Part shown: piece by piece, positions 1-7,057 of the stretch
Layout: each line of letters starts with the position of its first letter
How positions within the stretch are numbered: position 1 is the stretch's first letter
Translations under genes and position numbers: made by a program
Assembly (NCBI GenBank): GCA_964348275.1
Contig: CAYGBT010000004.1
Span: forward strand, 1-64,000
Source: CSP1-5 sp964348275
GTDB lineage: Bacteria > Methylomirabilota > Methylomirabilia > Methylomirabilales > CSP1-5
Direction of reading: 5' to 3'
DNA: 64,000 nucleotides
Notes under the pieces: model-generated
Seen by the model: only the letters and a program-made list of their open reading frames with translations
Told to the model about the DNA's origin: nothing
Databases searched by the model: none

Positions 1-114
1 TTTCTGGAGCTCTGGCATATTTCTGAGGACCTGGCCATCATGGCACCAGAATACATACTCCTCCAACACGTCAGCTAACAGCCTTTCGGCATCCTGCTTC
101 AATATCCTCGTCAT
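1..114 (-). CDS. DUF5752-like protein, 3' part outside window
   Basis: Only the first 38 codons are present; the gene runs off the left edge. It starts at ATG 114-112 with a GGAGG ribosome site about 9 nt upstream. The visible residues include a Phe/Tyr-Trp-Cys-His-Asp-Gly core followed by Val-Leu-Arg-Asn and Glu-Leu. This resembles the N-terminus of the DUF5752 family, whose function is unknown; I recognise it by pattern only. Leader element copy 1, with its terminator-like hairpin, lies about 107 bp upstream, so expression may be controlled by premature termination. Confidence 0.6.
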   Translation of the reverse strand, partial: MTRILKQDAERLLADVLEEYVFWCHDGQVLRNMPELQK

Positions 115-220
115 AAACGCGCATCCTCCTTTCACGTTTTACGACATCGTTGAGTGGACCGACCGCCGTGGTCAGCAATAGAAGGCCGCTCCCACCTCGA
201 CTCGGTTCCGTTCGAAAAAG

Positions 221-328
221 AAAAACGCCCTCCCGAGCCGTGCTTCGCCTGAGAGGGCGTCTGCGTGCTTGGTGCGCCGGTGATTGTGCCTGCGGTGGGC
301 CGGAGTTATGCCTCACCCCGGTTCCATT
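221..328 (-). promoter_or_regulatory. Leader element copy 1 with terminator hairpin
   Basis: Read on the minus strand, it begins with GGAACCGGGGTGAGGCATA, then CTCC, then a GCC-CACC-GGC hairpin. It ends in a strong Rho-independent-type hairpin (CGCCCTC at 226-232 paired with GAGGGCG at 253-259 on plus) followed by a U-rich run. Three further copies lie at 1452-1512, 2050-2160 and 2461-2572. It stands before the DUF5752-like gene. No known riboswitch class was recognised. Confidence 0.6.
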
Positions 329-491
329 ACGACTACGTGCCAAGAGCGAAGTGTTGAGAGCAGGGAAAAACCGGTATTGTGTCCCCGGAATTCGTTTCCC
401 GCTTCCCAGGAATTGAAAATCAGATCCAAGAAAATCAGGTGTTCGGTACCTTTACCCCCCTCGTGGTCACTGGTGCTGACGGGCTGGGCAG

Positions 492-1427
492 CTAGCCGGA
501 GGCCGCAAGCCGGGCGAACTGCCGCTTCATCGCGTTGACCTTCGCGAGGTACTCGTTGACGTCGTGGTCACCGCACCGCTGGCGGGCGGTCAGCCGGAAG
601 CCGCGCCTTGCATAGGCGTCGCCCGCCCCGGCTCCGCACAGGTGGATCACAGCGGCCAGATTCTGCTTCTGCCGGAGCGTGGCACTGGTGATCCCCTGGC
701 GCCCCATCGCGCTCGCGACGCCGCGATCCAGCAGGGCCGCTGTCATCTCGATGGCGTGGCTCGGCACGACGCGAGTGTAGAGGCTGTTGAACCAGCACGA
801 TCTCACGTCGTGCCAGGGGCCATCCTCGACCACCACATGGTCGTGGATGCAGTAGCGCTTCGCCTCGCGGAACGTCGCGTCGGTGATCTGGTACATGCCG
901 ACCGCGCTCGACGCAGGTTGGTAGAGCTCCAAGGGATTCCACGTCAGACGCCACCGCCAGAACGTCCGCGCCACGGGGTTGCCGCTGCCTTCGACCTGGG
1001 CGAGCGCGGCCAGAAGCTCGGGCGTGATGACGGCCGTCGAATGCTGACTGAAAAGCGGCCCGTACCACCGCCACGTCCCGCGCGGGCTCTTGGCGAGCGC
1101 GCCGCTCACCGGAAAGAACAGCTCGGTCGGCTTGCGGATGACCTGGTATATCCAGTTGACCGCAGACCAAGCCGCCAAAATGACGACGGCACCCACGAGG
1201 ACCCGGACCACCAGCGGCGCGACCAGCATCGCCAAAAGCGCTCGCCAGCCCGACCGCGCGGCAGGCCGGACGGCCGCGATCTGGACCGGACGCACGCGCG
1301 TCCTTGCGGGAGCGGCTCGAAGCTTACCAGTCTTGGTTGTCCTCTTTCGGTCGACGTACCCGGCCCGCGGGGTGAACCCAGCACCCGCGATGCCGAATAG
1401 CCTCTTCAGGAAATTTAGAAATCCCAT
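492..1427 (-). CDS. Membrane-anchored lytic-transglycosylase-like protein
   Basis: 311 aa from ATG 1427; a TTG at 1439 in the same frame is an alternative start. Residues 1-60 are basic and cytoplasmic-looking, followed by one transmembrane helix near 63-91. The rest resembles a lysozyme-fold SLT transglycosylase domain: the probable catalytic Glu lies in Gln-Val-Glu-Gly-Ser-Gly-Asn-Pro near residue 146, then Ala-Val-Gly-Met-Tyr-Gln-Ile (the family GLMQ position), and a C-terminal Ala-Ala-Val-Ile-His-Leu helix. Such enzymes cleave peptidoglycan glycan strands in the periplasm, often for assembly of envelope machines. Several extra Cys residues (Ile-His-Asp and Ser-Cys-Trp regions) could form disulfides. 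Leader element copy 2 sits just upstream. No secretion or conjugation partner is visible nearby. Confidence 0.75.
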   Translation of the reverse strand: MGFLNFLKRLFGIAGAGFTPRAGYVDRKRTTKTGKLRAAPARTRVRPVQIAAVRPAARSGWRALLAMLVAPLVVRVLVGAVVILAAWSAVNWIYQVIRKPTELFFPVSGALAKSPRGTWRWYGPLFSQHSTAVITPELLAALAQVEGSGNPVARTFWRWRLTWNPLELYQPASSAVGMYQITDATFREAKRYCIHDHVVVEDGPWHDVRSCWFNSLYTRVVPSHAIEMTAALLDRGVASAMGRQGITSATLRQKQNLAAVIHLCGAGAGDAYARRGFRLTARQRCGDHDVNEYLAKVNAMKRQFARLAASG

Positions 1428-1451
1428 ATTCCATCCCAAAGAAGATCACGG

Positions 1452-1512
1452 TGGGGCGCCGTCCATTGTGCCGAAGGTGGGCTAGGAGCTATGCCTACCC
1501 CGGTTCCATCCG
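1452..1512 (-). promoter_or_regulatory. Leader element copy 2, lacking terminator
   Basis: Minus-strand reading: GGATGGAACCGGGGTAGGCA, then GCTCC and TAGCCCACC, ending at GGACGGCGCC. It diverges where the other copies enter the terminator hairpin. It abuts the transglycosylase start, so it forms part of that gene's 5' leader. The upstream CTTAAGC and CACGGATGG segments are shared with copy 3. Confidence 0.5.
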
Positions 1513-1598
1513 TGAGCCTCCCGAAGAGAGCTTAAGCCTGTTGGAGGTTGAGACCGGCAGGGGTACCAACCATACGCTATCTCAGGCTCTCCCACCTG

Positions 1599-1919
1599 CT
1601 ACTTTGCTACCACAGCAGTCCCGCTGACGCTAACCATCAGCATGCTTCCGCCCTTACCAACAACCTCATAATCCAAGTCAATCCCAACAACCGCGTTCGC
1701 GCCAACCCTCATGGCTTCTTCCTGGAGTTCCTGGAGCGCGATCTCACGAGCCCGCCTCAGCTCCCGCTCATACGCAGCTGATCTTCCCCCCACAATATCC
1801 CGGATGCCTGCGAAAAAGTCCTTAAACACATTCGCACCTAAAATGGCCTCGCCAGTGATTACACCACGATATTCCTTTATCGTCTTACCCTCAATGGTTG
1901 GAGTAGTGGTCAGAATCAT
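1599..1919 (-). CDS. YbjQ/UPF0145 family protein
   Basis: 106 aa, the usual length of the family. It begins with the typical Thr-Thr-Thr-Pro-Thr-Ile-Glu-Gly segment and continues Tyr-Arg-Gly-Val-Ile-Thr-Gly-Glu. It ends with Gly-Ala-Asn-Ala-Val-Val-Gly-Ile-Asp and a Val-Ser-Gly-Thr-Ala strand. These are hallmarks of the small oligomeric YbjQ (UPF0145) proteins, sometimes called heavy-metal-binding domain proteins; the biochemical role is not established. ATG 1919 has a GGGAGG ribosome site 8 nt upstream. The gene is monocistronic and lies 130 nt downstream of leader element copy 3. Confidence 0.9.
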   Translation of the reverse strand: MILTTTPTIEGKTIKEYRGVITGEAILGANVFKDFFAGIRDIVGGRSAAYERELRRAREIALQELQEEAMRVGANAVVGIDLDYEVVGKGGSMLMVSVSGTAVVAK

Positions 1920-2049
1920 CGATGCAACCTCCCGTGGCTTGTACTATCTGCCAAATTGTTTTACATACCGGGCTATCCCGGTCCCATCCATGCATTTCCT
2001 GCCTTAAACCCCGTGGAACAATACTTATCAGGAGGATCTGCTCACCTGT

Positions 2050-2160
2050 AATAATGCCCTCCCAGGCCCCATCGGACCCGAGAAGGCGTCTGGGTGCTTG
2101 GTGCGCCGTCGATTGCGCCAGAGGTGGGCTAGAAACTATGCCTACCCCGGTTCCATCCGT
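2050..2160 (-). promoter_or_regulatory. Leader element copy 3 with terminator hairpin
   Basis: Minus-strand reading: GGATGGAACCGGGGTAGGCA, then TTTC (pairs with GGGG through wobbles), GCC-CACC-GGC, GGCGCACCAAGCACCC, and a GCCTTCTCGGG/CCTGGGAGGGC hairpin followed by ATTATTA. It precedes the YbjQ-family gene. It is the best-conserved partner of copies 1 and 2. Confidence 0.6.
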
Positions 2161-2180
2161 GCGTCTCCTCCAGCGGCTTA

Positions 2181-2209
2181 AGTATCCCTGACCGTGCCAG
2201 GGGCGTCAA
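2181..2209 (-). promoter_or_regulatory. Possible sigma70 promoter for element copy 3
   Basis: On the minus strand TTGACG (2209-2204) is separated by 17 nt from GATACT (2186-2181), 20-25 nt upstream of the conserved element. The -10 is imperfect. It would make the element a transcribed leader of the YbjQ-family gene. Confidence 0.4.
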
Positions 2210-2460
2210 GGATCATTCACTCCACTTGTCCTTCCGTCGAAGAACCCTCGCGATTTGTGATCCCAATCATGGCAATAATTGCCCGCCGTCACCTGACCAA
2301 CGAATAGATCAAATAAGCTGAAAAATGAAGCAAATGGCCTCTTGACGGGCGCGTTGGGCCTGCATAGTTTTATTAAAAATACTAAAGAGCCATCCTTCGA
2401 GTTGTCGAGTAGCTCACCGATAGATCGAGGAAGGTCTGGTTTCCCAAAAGTAGTACGAGT

Positions 2461-2572
2461 ATGAAACCGGGGTGACCTTAGCCCCCAGCCCACCACAGGC
2501 ACAGTCGACGACACACCAAACAGTCGGACGCCCTTGCGGGTTAATTATGGCCCGGAGGGCTGTTTTATTTTC
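2461..2572 (+). promoter_or_regulatory. Leader element copy 4 with terminator hairpin
   Basis: The only plus-strand copy: AACCGGGGTGACCTTAG, CCCC, GCC-CACC-GGC, CACCAAACAGTC, then a GCCCT...GGG / CCC...AGGGC hairpin (2530-2560) and a T-rich run. The loop sequence has diverged, but the GGGG partner became CCCC, so the stem is kept. It ends 33 nt before the secreted-protein gene at 2605. Confidence 0.6.
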
Positions 2573-2604
2573 GGGCCAGTCGACGTCGAGAGAGGAGGTT
2601 CGTT

Positions 2605-3240
2605 ATGCAACGCAATGTCATGCGGTCAATCAGAGTAGCCTTTTTGCTCTCAATCGCATTCGCTCTTCTAGGAGGAGACGTCGGGGAAGCAAAAAACCTG
2701 AACAACAAGTTGAAGGGCGACTACGCGTTTAGTCTCACACAAACCTGTAGCAGCGGGTCGCTCGCCAATGACCCGGGTGGAGGGAATGTGTTCGAAGACC
2801 CTCCCTCGCTCCTGCTCCGGGGACCCCGGGGCAGAATTGTACTCGTTTATCAAGGAATCGCGCACTACAACCGTGACGGGACTGGGAGCTGGACCGGCCG
2901 AAACGTCGTCCTCCTCGACAACGTGGGTACTCCCGGCTCGAGCCCAATACGTCAAAACGGGTTCCGCTGTGACATCGAATATGAGGTTAACCCAGACAGA
3001 AGTTTCACGCAGCGGCTGTTGAACTGCACTTTCACGCGTCTCGCAGGCGCCGGTGTCGACCTACCCAAGAGGTTAGAGCCCGACGAGATTGTGTTACAAG
3101 GCCAGATCTCGCGGGGAGGCAAGATCCTTGTCCTTGGTGATACGGATGTCAACTTTGAAAACACCACTGTGACGTCCGTTAGGATCACCGACTACCAGAG
3201 AATCTGTGGGGGGAGCGGGAACGCCGTTAAGGTTAAGTAG
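2605..3240 (+). CDS. Secreted hypothetical protein
   Basis: 211 aa with a clear Sec signal peptide: basic N-terminus, hydrophobic stretch near residues 10-24, and an Ala-type cleavage region around Gly-Glu-Ala-Lys near 29. The mature part is rich in short beta-prone segments and has four or more Cys (Gln-Thr-Cys, Phe-Arg-Cys, Leu-Asn-Cys, Arg-Ile-Cys), suggesting a disulfide-stabilised beta fold. A Tyr-Asn-Arg-Asp-Gly-Thr-Gly-Ser motif is reminiscent of small exported proteins in soil genomes, but I do not recognise a named family. AGGAGG lies 6 nt before the ATG. It is the plus-strand gene controlled, if the model holds, by element copy 4. Confidence 0.75.
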   Translation: MQRNVMRSIRVAFLLSIAFALLGGDVGEAKNLNNKLKGDYAFSLTQTCSSGSLANDPGGGNVFEDPPSLLLRGPRGRIVLVYQGIAHYNRDGTGSWTGRNVVLLDNVGTPGSSPIRQNGFRCDIEYEVNPDRSFTQRLLNCTFTRLAGAGVDLPKRLEPDEIVLQGQISRGGKILVLGDTDVNFENTTVTSVRITDYQRICGGSGNAVKVK

Positions 3241-3456
3241 TCGGGACTCCTATTGTCACAGCAGCATGGACGATAGCCACCCACGAGCGTCGGGGACACC
3301 CTCGGCGCCGTGGTGTTTGTAGTGCACAGGGGAGGAGGCGAGGGGACGAGTCAGGCCGTGTTACCACCTGCTGAAGAGGCCCTTCCACGCCTCGTGCAGA
3401 TCCTGGGCTTTGGCAAGGAGGAGACAGGAGCTGGTTTGGCTGGTTGTCTGAAAGCA

Positions 3457-3618
3457 CTAGCCAGAGCCGAACATCGACACGGTGCCAAGTAGCACCACGA
3501 CCCCCACGACGGTCCACCTCAGCTTCGTTTCCCTTTCTACCTCACGCCTCTTGCTTTCCTTAGGGTGCGCTTCAGATGACCTTCCCTGTGCAGCCAAGAC
3601 GAAGCTCGCGTAGGACAC
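3457..3618 (-). CDS. Possible small single-pass membrane peptide
   Basis: A 53-codon reading frame from GTG 3618, with a charged Lys/Glu/Arg-rich N-half (Lys-Glu-Ser-Lys-Arg-Arg-Glu-Val-Glu) and a hydrophobic C-terminal helix of about 17 residues ending Met-Phe-Gly-Ser-Gly. The layout is coherent for a membrane peptide, but there is no convincing ribosome site and no recognisable family. Apart from this frame, 3241-3888 holds nothing I can support. Confidence 0.3.
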   Translation of the reverse strand: MSYASFVLAAQGRSSEAHPKESKRREVERETKLRWTVVGVVVLLGTVSMFGSG

Positions 3619-3888
3619 TCCGACCGATTACTTCCGTCCAGACGATTCCGCCATCGCACGAGGACCTCGCCCTGAAATCATTTCATGGCCATGCAAGCTT
3701 TGCATCCCGTATCAGCTCCGCTCCACGACCTATTAGCCCCACTCCTTATCGGGCTAAACCACGACATCTGCCCGCAAACAAAAGACTTGCCTGATTGGGC
3801 CCGACTTTCCGCTTCATGTTGGCCCTGGGGATGCATTGCATTTCTTCCCGAGGCTGTGTCGAGGGTCCAAGCGTCGAAGGAGAGAGGC

Positions 3889-4137
3889 ATGAATTACTGG
3901 ATTCTTGCCCGACGCTTTGCCGATCTCCAACAGGAATTGACCAAGATCCTCCGACCTCTTACAAAAGTGCGGGTGATCATCGACCGTCGTGTCCGGCAAC
4001 GGCCAGCAGAATGGAGTGCTTATCCGGAGGCCCCTAGGTTGTGGTCGGTCCCAGAAGAGGGGACGGAAGACGGAGGAAAAAGCCAGGACGGCCTTGGATC
4101 TCCAGACGGAATTAAGCAGGAGAGTAATGCTACTTAG
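3889..4137 (+). pseudogene. Frameshifted small basic protein, tandem copy 1
   Basis: It starts at ATG 3889 with a good AAGGAG site. The frame runs through a segment containing Arg-Arg-Phe-Ala-Asp-Leu, Glu-Leu, then Val-Ile-Ile-Asp-Arg-Arg-Val. The VIxDRR core and preceding aromatic-Leu-Arg helix resemble a short uncharacterised family often found in soil bacterial genomes, which usually continues with Arg-Arg-rich repeats. Those continue here in another frame (Arg-Arg-Pro-Leu ... Glu-Leu-Ser-Arg-Arg), so a frameshift near 4010-4060 is likely. The copy at 4127-4663 is a paralogue with the same core. Confidence 0.45.
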
Positions 4138-4663
4138 GACGTTATGGAATGTCCTCCGGTCCCCGGAAAGGCGGTCGACCATATTCTCGCAGTCTTCGTC
4201 ACCCGTTCTACGAACCATCTACCAGAGCTTCGAGGAGCAACGGCAGATCATTGACCGGTTGAGACGTTATGAAGATATAACGTACGGCCGCGTCGCACGC
4301 CACTTTGCCTTTCTCCGGCATGAGCTGGCCGCAATCTTCCGAGCCACGCCAGAGGGATAGATGATCATCGACTGTCGAGTCGGAGAGGGTTGGCGCGAAC
4401 AGAGGCCTGTTGCAACACATCAGCGAAAAGGCAATGATCTGCCTCAGACGCACCTGCCCGACCACGCCGTAGACCGGATGGTCTTGACCCTCCTCTGCCA
4501 GATAGACTGGGGAACTCCGCTCCCTGAAGCCCTGGAATCCCGTGTCTTGCGTTATTTTCCGGTGGGGCCGACCGAGGAAATGGTGGCATGGTGGGAGGGC
4601 GTGGATGGCAAGAAAGTTCGCATCAACCATCTGCCGCTGATCTCACTCAAGCGGACGGGGTAG
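4127..4663 (+). pseudogene. Paralogous copy 2, interrupted by in-frame TAG
   Basis: One continuous frame from ATG 4127 (AGGAGA site 5 nt upstream) to the stop at 4663, broken by a single TAG at 4358-4360. Before the stop: Val-Ala-Arg-His-Phe-Ala-Phe-Leu-Arg-His-Glu-Leu. After it: Met-Ile-Ile-Asp-Cys-Arg-Val. Copy 1 reads straight through the same place (Ala-Arg-Arg-Phe-Ala-Asp-Leu ... Val-Ile-Ile-Asp-Arg-Arg-Val). The nonsense codon falls exactly where copy 1 has Arg, so this is a decayed duplicate. Stop-codon readthrough is possible but unsupported. Confidence 0.5.
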
Positions 4664-5254
4664 CGGTTATCGACCGTTCCTCTCTCAAACTCCGACGGGG
4701 CAATACCATGCCCCTTACCTTTGGGAGCACGACGTTCTTGTTAAGGCCTCGCGTGCTCCTGTTCCCAAACCCGGCCCCTGCTGCTCCTCGGCTCCGGGCT
4801 AGTGGGCATGGGCGCGGTAGTGAGGAGACGGAGTCGGAAGAAGTAGGCGCAGCGGGCTGGCAATATCCAACGGGCGTCGGGGCAACTCGGCGCTCGTGGT
4901 GTTTTGTAGGGGCTGGTTGTCAAGACTCTTCAGATTCTGGGAAGGACATGGCGGGTGGACACATTGTGCCCACGACTGGCGTGTATGTTCCATTTGCCAG
5001 CGAGGGAGAGATGCGTGGGGCATGGGATCACGGGGGCTTGCTTGGCAGATTTGGGCTAAGGGACGGCGGGGGACCCCTTTGAAGTAGGAAGGGGCTGCAT
5101 AGAGCCAATGCCTACAGGTGAGGATCACCTTATAATACGGATCAGGCTGTGTCTGCCTACAGGATGCAGGTAAGTCTTGCACTCAGGCTTGTGCTGACCC
5201 GGTGGATAAGGCTGCCTTTTGCTGCACCTTACTGCACTCACCAAACATACGGAA
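4664..5254. other. Intergenic stretch without supported gene
   Basis: Open frames exist on both strands, but they lack ribosome sites, family similarity or plausible composition. I see no strong repeat or RNA here. The stretch probably belongs to the decaying accessory segment on the left of the window. Confidence 0.5.
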
Positions 5255-5345
5255 GCCCTGGTAAGTGTTGGGTTTACCAGGGCTTCGGTGGTAGACGGGA
5301 GCAGTGTTAGGAAACCTCTGCTCTGTCCGTCTGAGCTACAGGCCC
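5255..5345 (-). pseudogene. tRNA 5'-half remnant (Arg-CCT-like) plus hairpin
   Basis: Minus strand from 5345: acceptor GGGCCTG, TA, D-arm GCTC-AGACGGACA-GAGC, then an anticodon-like loop TTCCTAA (anticodon CCT, Arg). The anticodon stem is only partly paired, and no T-arm or matching 3' acceptor strand follows. Instead an 11-bp-class hairpin with arms GCCCTGGTAA and TTACCAGGGC occupies 5255-5283. The same architecture recurs at 9889-9975. It could be a decayed tRNA, an attachment-site scar or a small RNA derived from a tRNA. Confidence 0.5.
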
Positions 5346-5794
5346 GTTACTTGTTATGGTTTCTCGAGAGTGAGGAAGCGACCGTTCTCCCCACAAGAGA
5401 AAGCGGCTCCTGCATCTACAGCCTCATTCTAAGGCAATGAAGGGGCCTAAGCAAGACGGAGCCGTATGCGATCGTCCTTTTATACTCTCTCCCCCACGCA
5501 GACGCCCCTCCATTTGAACTCCTATGGTTCATAACTGATGTATCAAACCGAAACTTTTATAGACTTAAATACACTTTTCTAAAGTATCGTGTAAGAACAA
5601 TTTGCGCGGCTAGGGACTTCCCCGATCAGGAACATGGCCCCGAAGAGGGCCTGAGCCCAAGGGGCCAATTGCATCAGGCGACGATTGGCCTGCTCCACCC
5701 GGTCCAGTGGCCGGACAAGGGTATCGCTCGTTGGGTCGTTTCTCACTTGCCCCCCTCTTCTCATCAGGAATCAAGAAAAGGGTTCTATGTCAGG
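5346..5794. other. Intergenic stretch without supported gene
   Basis: AT-richer spacer (5520-5590 especially). A 61-codon minus-strand frame at 5579-5764 has no ribosome site and no recognisable family; I do not call it. Confidence 0.4.
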
Positions 5795-5844
5795 AAAAAG
5801 AGAGGGGTTACAGGTCTCGTGTAGACCTCCCTGCAACCCCTCTC
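5795..5844 (-). terminator. Rho-independent terminator
   Basis: Arms GAGAGGGGTT (5800-5809) and AACCCCTCTC (5835-5844) pair perfectly, with further pairing inside. On the minus strand the stem is followed by a T5 run (5799-5795). It lies 42 nt after the stop of the exported-protein gene at 5887-6243. Confidence 0.85.
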
Positions 5845-5886
5845 GGATCTTTGGAGGAAGCGTTTGCTCCCCTCCTGTATCAGGGA

Positions 5887-6243
5887 CTAGTACGTTGCCT
5901 CTGCTTCCACGTCATACTGGGTTGGGGGGACGTCGCCGACAAAGGTGACAGACTCCTCGCCCCTGAGGGTTCCTGGCGTAATCGCCCAAGTCCCCCGGCA
6001 GGTAGAACTGACCAGCTCATGGGTGGCTCTCGGCCCGACGAAAATTCGCGTATAGATACTGCCGAGTCCCCCCAGGACGCAAAAGGTCGTCTTTAGGGGG
6101 AAGTAGACGGCTGATCCAACCACGGCTCCGGTGCCATAGCCAATCTGTGCCATGGTGCTCTGGTTTGGGTCAGACTCCGCCCAGGCCACCGCCCCTGGCG
6201 CGAGGAGGACCAGCGCAAGCAGGACTGCTACGATCTTTTTCAC
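5887..6243 (-). CDS. Small exported hypothetical protein
   Basis: 118 aa from GTG 6243, chosen because AAGGGGGTGA lies just upstream and the frame then opens with Lys-Lys and a classical signal peptide ending Val-Ala-Trp-Ala-Glu (cleavage near residue 20). The mature part has a glycine-rich hydrophobic segment (Gly-Tyr-Gly-Thr-Gly-Ala-Val-Val-Gly) and a second hydrophobic stretch, with two Cys. It may be membrane-associated or pore-like, but I do not recognise a family. It has its own promoter (6375-6403) and terminator (5795-5844), so it is monocistronic. It is divergent from an XRE regulator that may control it. Confidence 0.7.
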   Translation of the reverse strand: MKKIVAVLLALVLLAPGAVAWAESDPNQSTMAQIGYGTGAVVGSAVYFPLKTTFCVLGGLGSIYTRIFVGPRATHELVSSTCRGTWAITPGTLRGEESVTFVGDVPPTQYDVEAEATY

Positions 6244-6374
6244 TTCTCTCACCCCCTTTCCGTTGTTCGCCTCGAGGGTTCCTACCCACCCTCGCCCTGG
6301 GTCTATTGCAGGCACGACTTCTGATACACCGGCCGATCTTAAGGAACAGATGGAAAGACATAATATTCTATGTT

Positions 6375-6403
6375 TATATAGGCCAACTTTTCATTCTTGT
6401 CAA
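6375..6403 (-). promoter_or_regulatory. Sigma70 promoter of exported-protein gene
   Basis: Minus-strand TTGACA (6403-6398), 17-nt spacer, TATATA (6380-6375). Both hexamers are close to consensus. The spacer ends in TTGGCC directly before the -10, a motif shared with the divergent promoter region at 6411-6439. Confidence 0.8.
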
Positions 6404-6410
6404 GAAAAAT

Positions 6411-6439
6411 TTGACAATTTTGGCCAATTGTCCTATTTT
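6411..6439 (+). promoter_or_regulatory. Promoter and dyad operator of XRE gene
   Basis: TTGACA (6411-6416), 17-nt spacer, TATTTT (6434-6439). A dyad GACAATT-TTGGCC-AATTGTC (6413-6432) covers the spacer between the two hexamers, an ideal place for repression. The predicted transcript start (about 6446) is only a few nt before ATG 6449, so the regulator mRNA may be nearly leaderless. Confidence 0.65.
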
Positions 6440-6448
6440 AATGGAGCC

Positions 6449-6964
6449 ATGCCAGGGGAAAGCAGAGCCAAAGAGGTTGGTCGCAGACTTTTGGGCGTCT
6501 TGGGGGCCAAAGGATGGCGGAAGACCGACTTAATACGCCGTTCCGGCCTCAAACAGGCGTCTGTCTACGAGTGGCTACGGGGTGAGTCAGAACCGAGGGG
6601 CGACGCGCTGAGAAGACTGGCCCAGGCTCTCGAGGTCTCCACCGACTATTTACTGGGATCAGATCCAGCCTACGACGACTTAACGGCAGCACAGGTTGCA
6701 ACAAGGGAGAGTCTGCGATTGTGCCTTCGAGGTCTCGGCATTGGTCCAGGTGACACCAACTACCTGTTGTACCAGGAACTTGCACTCAGTGATGGGGCTC
6801 CCAAAACCGTCAAGGGATGGAACGATCTCATCACTACAGTTCTGCCAAGAATCACTGCACACTTTAGGGCGAAGCGCCGGGGCCATGAGGATGATAGGCC
6901 CGGCCGGGTACTTCCCCTGAAAGGCCAAGGGGCGACTCGTGCCGAAGAGAAGGAACAGTCCTAG
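6449..6964 (+). CDS. XRE-family transcriptional regulator
   Basis: 171 aa from ATG 6449. Residues about 15-70 form a Cro/CI-type helix-turn-helix: Gly-Leu-Lys-Gln-Ala-Ser-Val-Tyr-Glu-Trp-Leu-Arg-Gly as turn plus recognition helix, then Leu-Ala-Gln-Ala-Leu-Glu-Val-Ser-Thr-Asp-Tyr-Leu-Leu-Gly, the usual end of the domain. The C-terminal 95 residues are a non-conserved, probably ligand or dimerisation part with a basic, charged tail. Reading frame continues open upstream to 6152, but that part overlaps the divergent promoters and is not coding. The perfect dyad in its own promoter suggests autoregulation and control of the divergent exported protein. It converges on apt. Confidence 0.8.
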   Translation: MPGESRAKEVGRRLLGVLGAKGWRKTDLIRRSGLKQASVYEWLRGESEPRGDALRRLAQALEVSTDYLLGSDPAYDDLTAAQVATRESLRLCLRGLGIGPGDTNYLLYQELALSDGAPKTVKGWNDLITTVLPRITAHFRAKRRGHEDDRPGRVLPLKGQGATRAEEKEQS

Positions 6965-7057
6965 CATTGGTTTGAGGAGCCGCAGATGTTGTCCACGCTT
7001 TTGGAATTCGAGAATGCGGGAGGTGGGTAGAAGCGTTAGTTGGAGGTAGAATCGAGA

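Noticed and set aside
2206..2514. Minus-strand frame of 102 codons
   Set aside because: It overlaps leader element copy 4 on the opposite strand, has no ribosome site and no family resemblance.
221..2572. Known riboswitch (cobalamin, c-di-GMP-I, TPP, FMN or glycine) as identity of the leader element
   Set aside because: The GGAA...GGTG-like start slightly resembles a cobalamin core, but the other required boxes are missing; none of the c-di-GMP, TPP, FMN or glycine signature segments is present.
4588..5082. Plus-strand frame of 164 codons
   Set aside because: It overlaps the tail of the paralogue pseudogene, has low-complexity Gly/Arg composition and no recognisable domain.
5579..5764. Minus-strand frame of 61 codons with a hydrophobic C-terminus
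   Set aside because: No ribosome site or promoter, and no family match; retained only as a note.
6152..6448. N-terminal extension of the XRE regulator
   Set aside because: The extension would cover both divergent promoters and the start of the opposite gene; the domain begins only after 6449.
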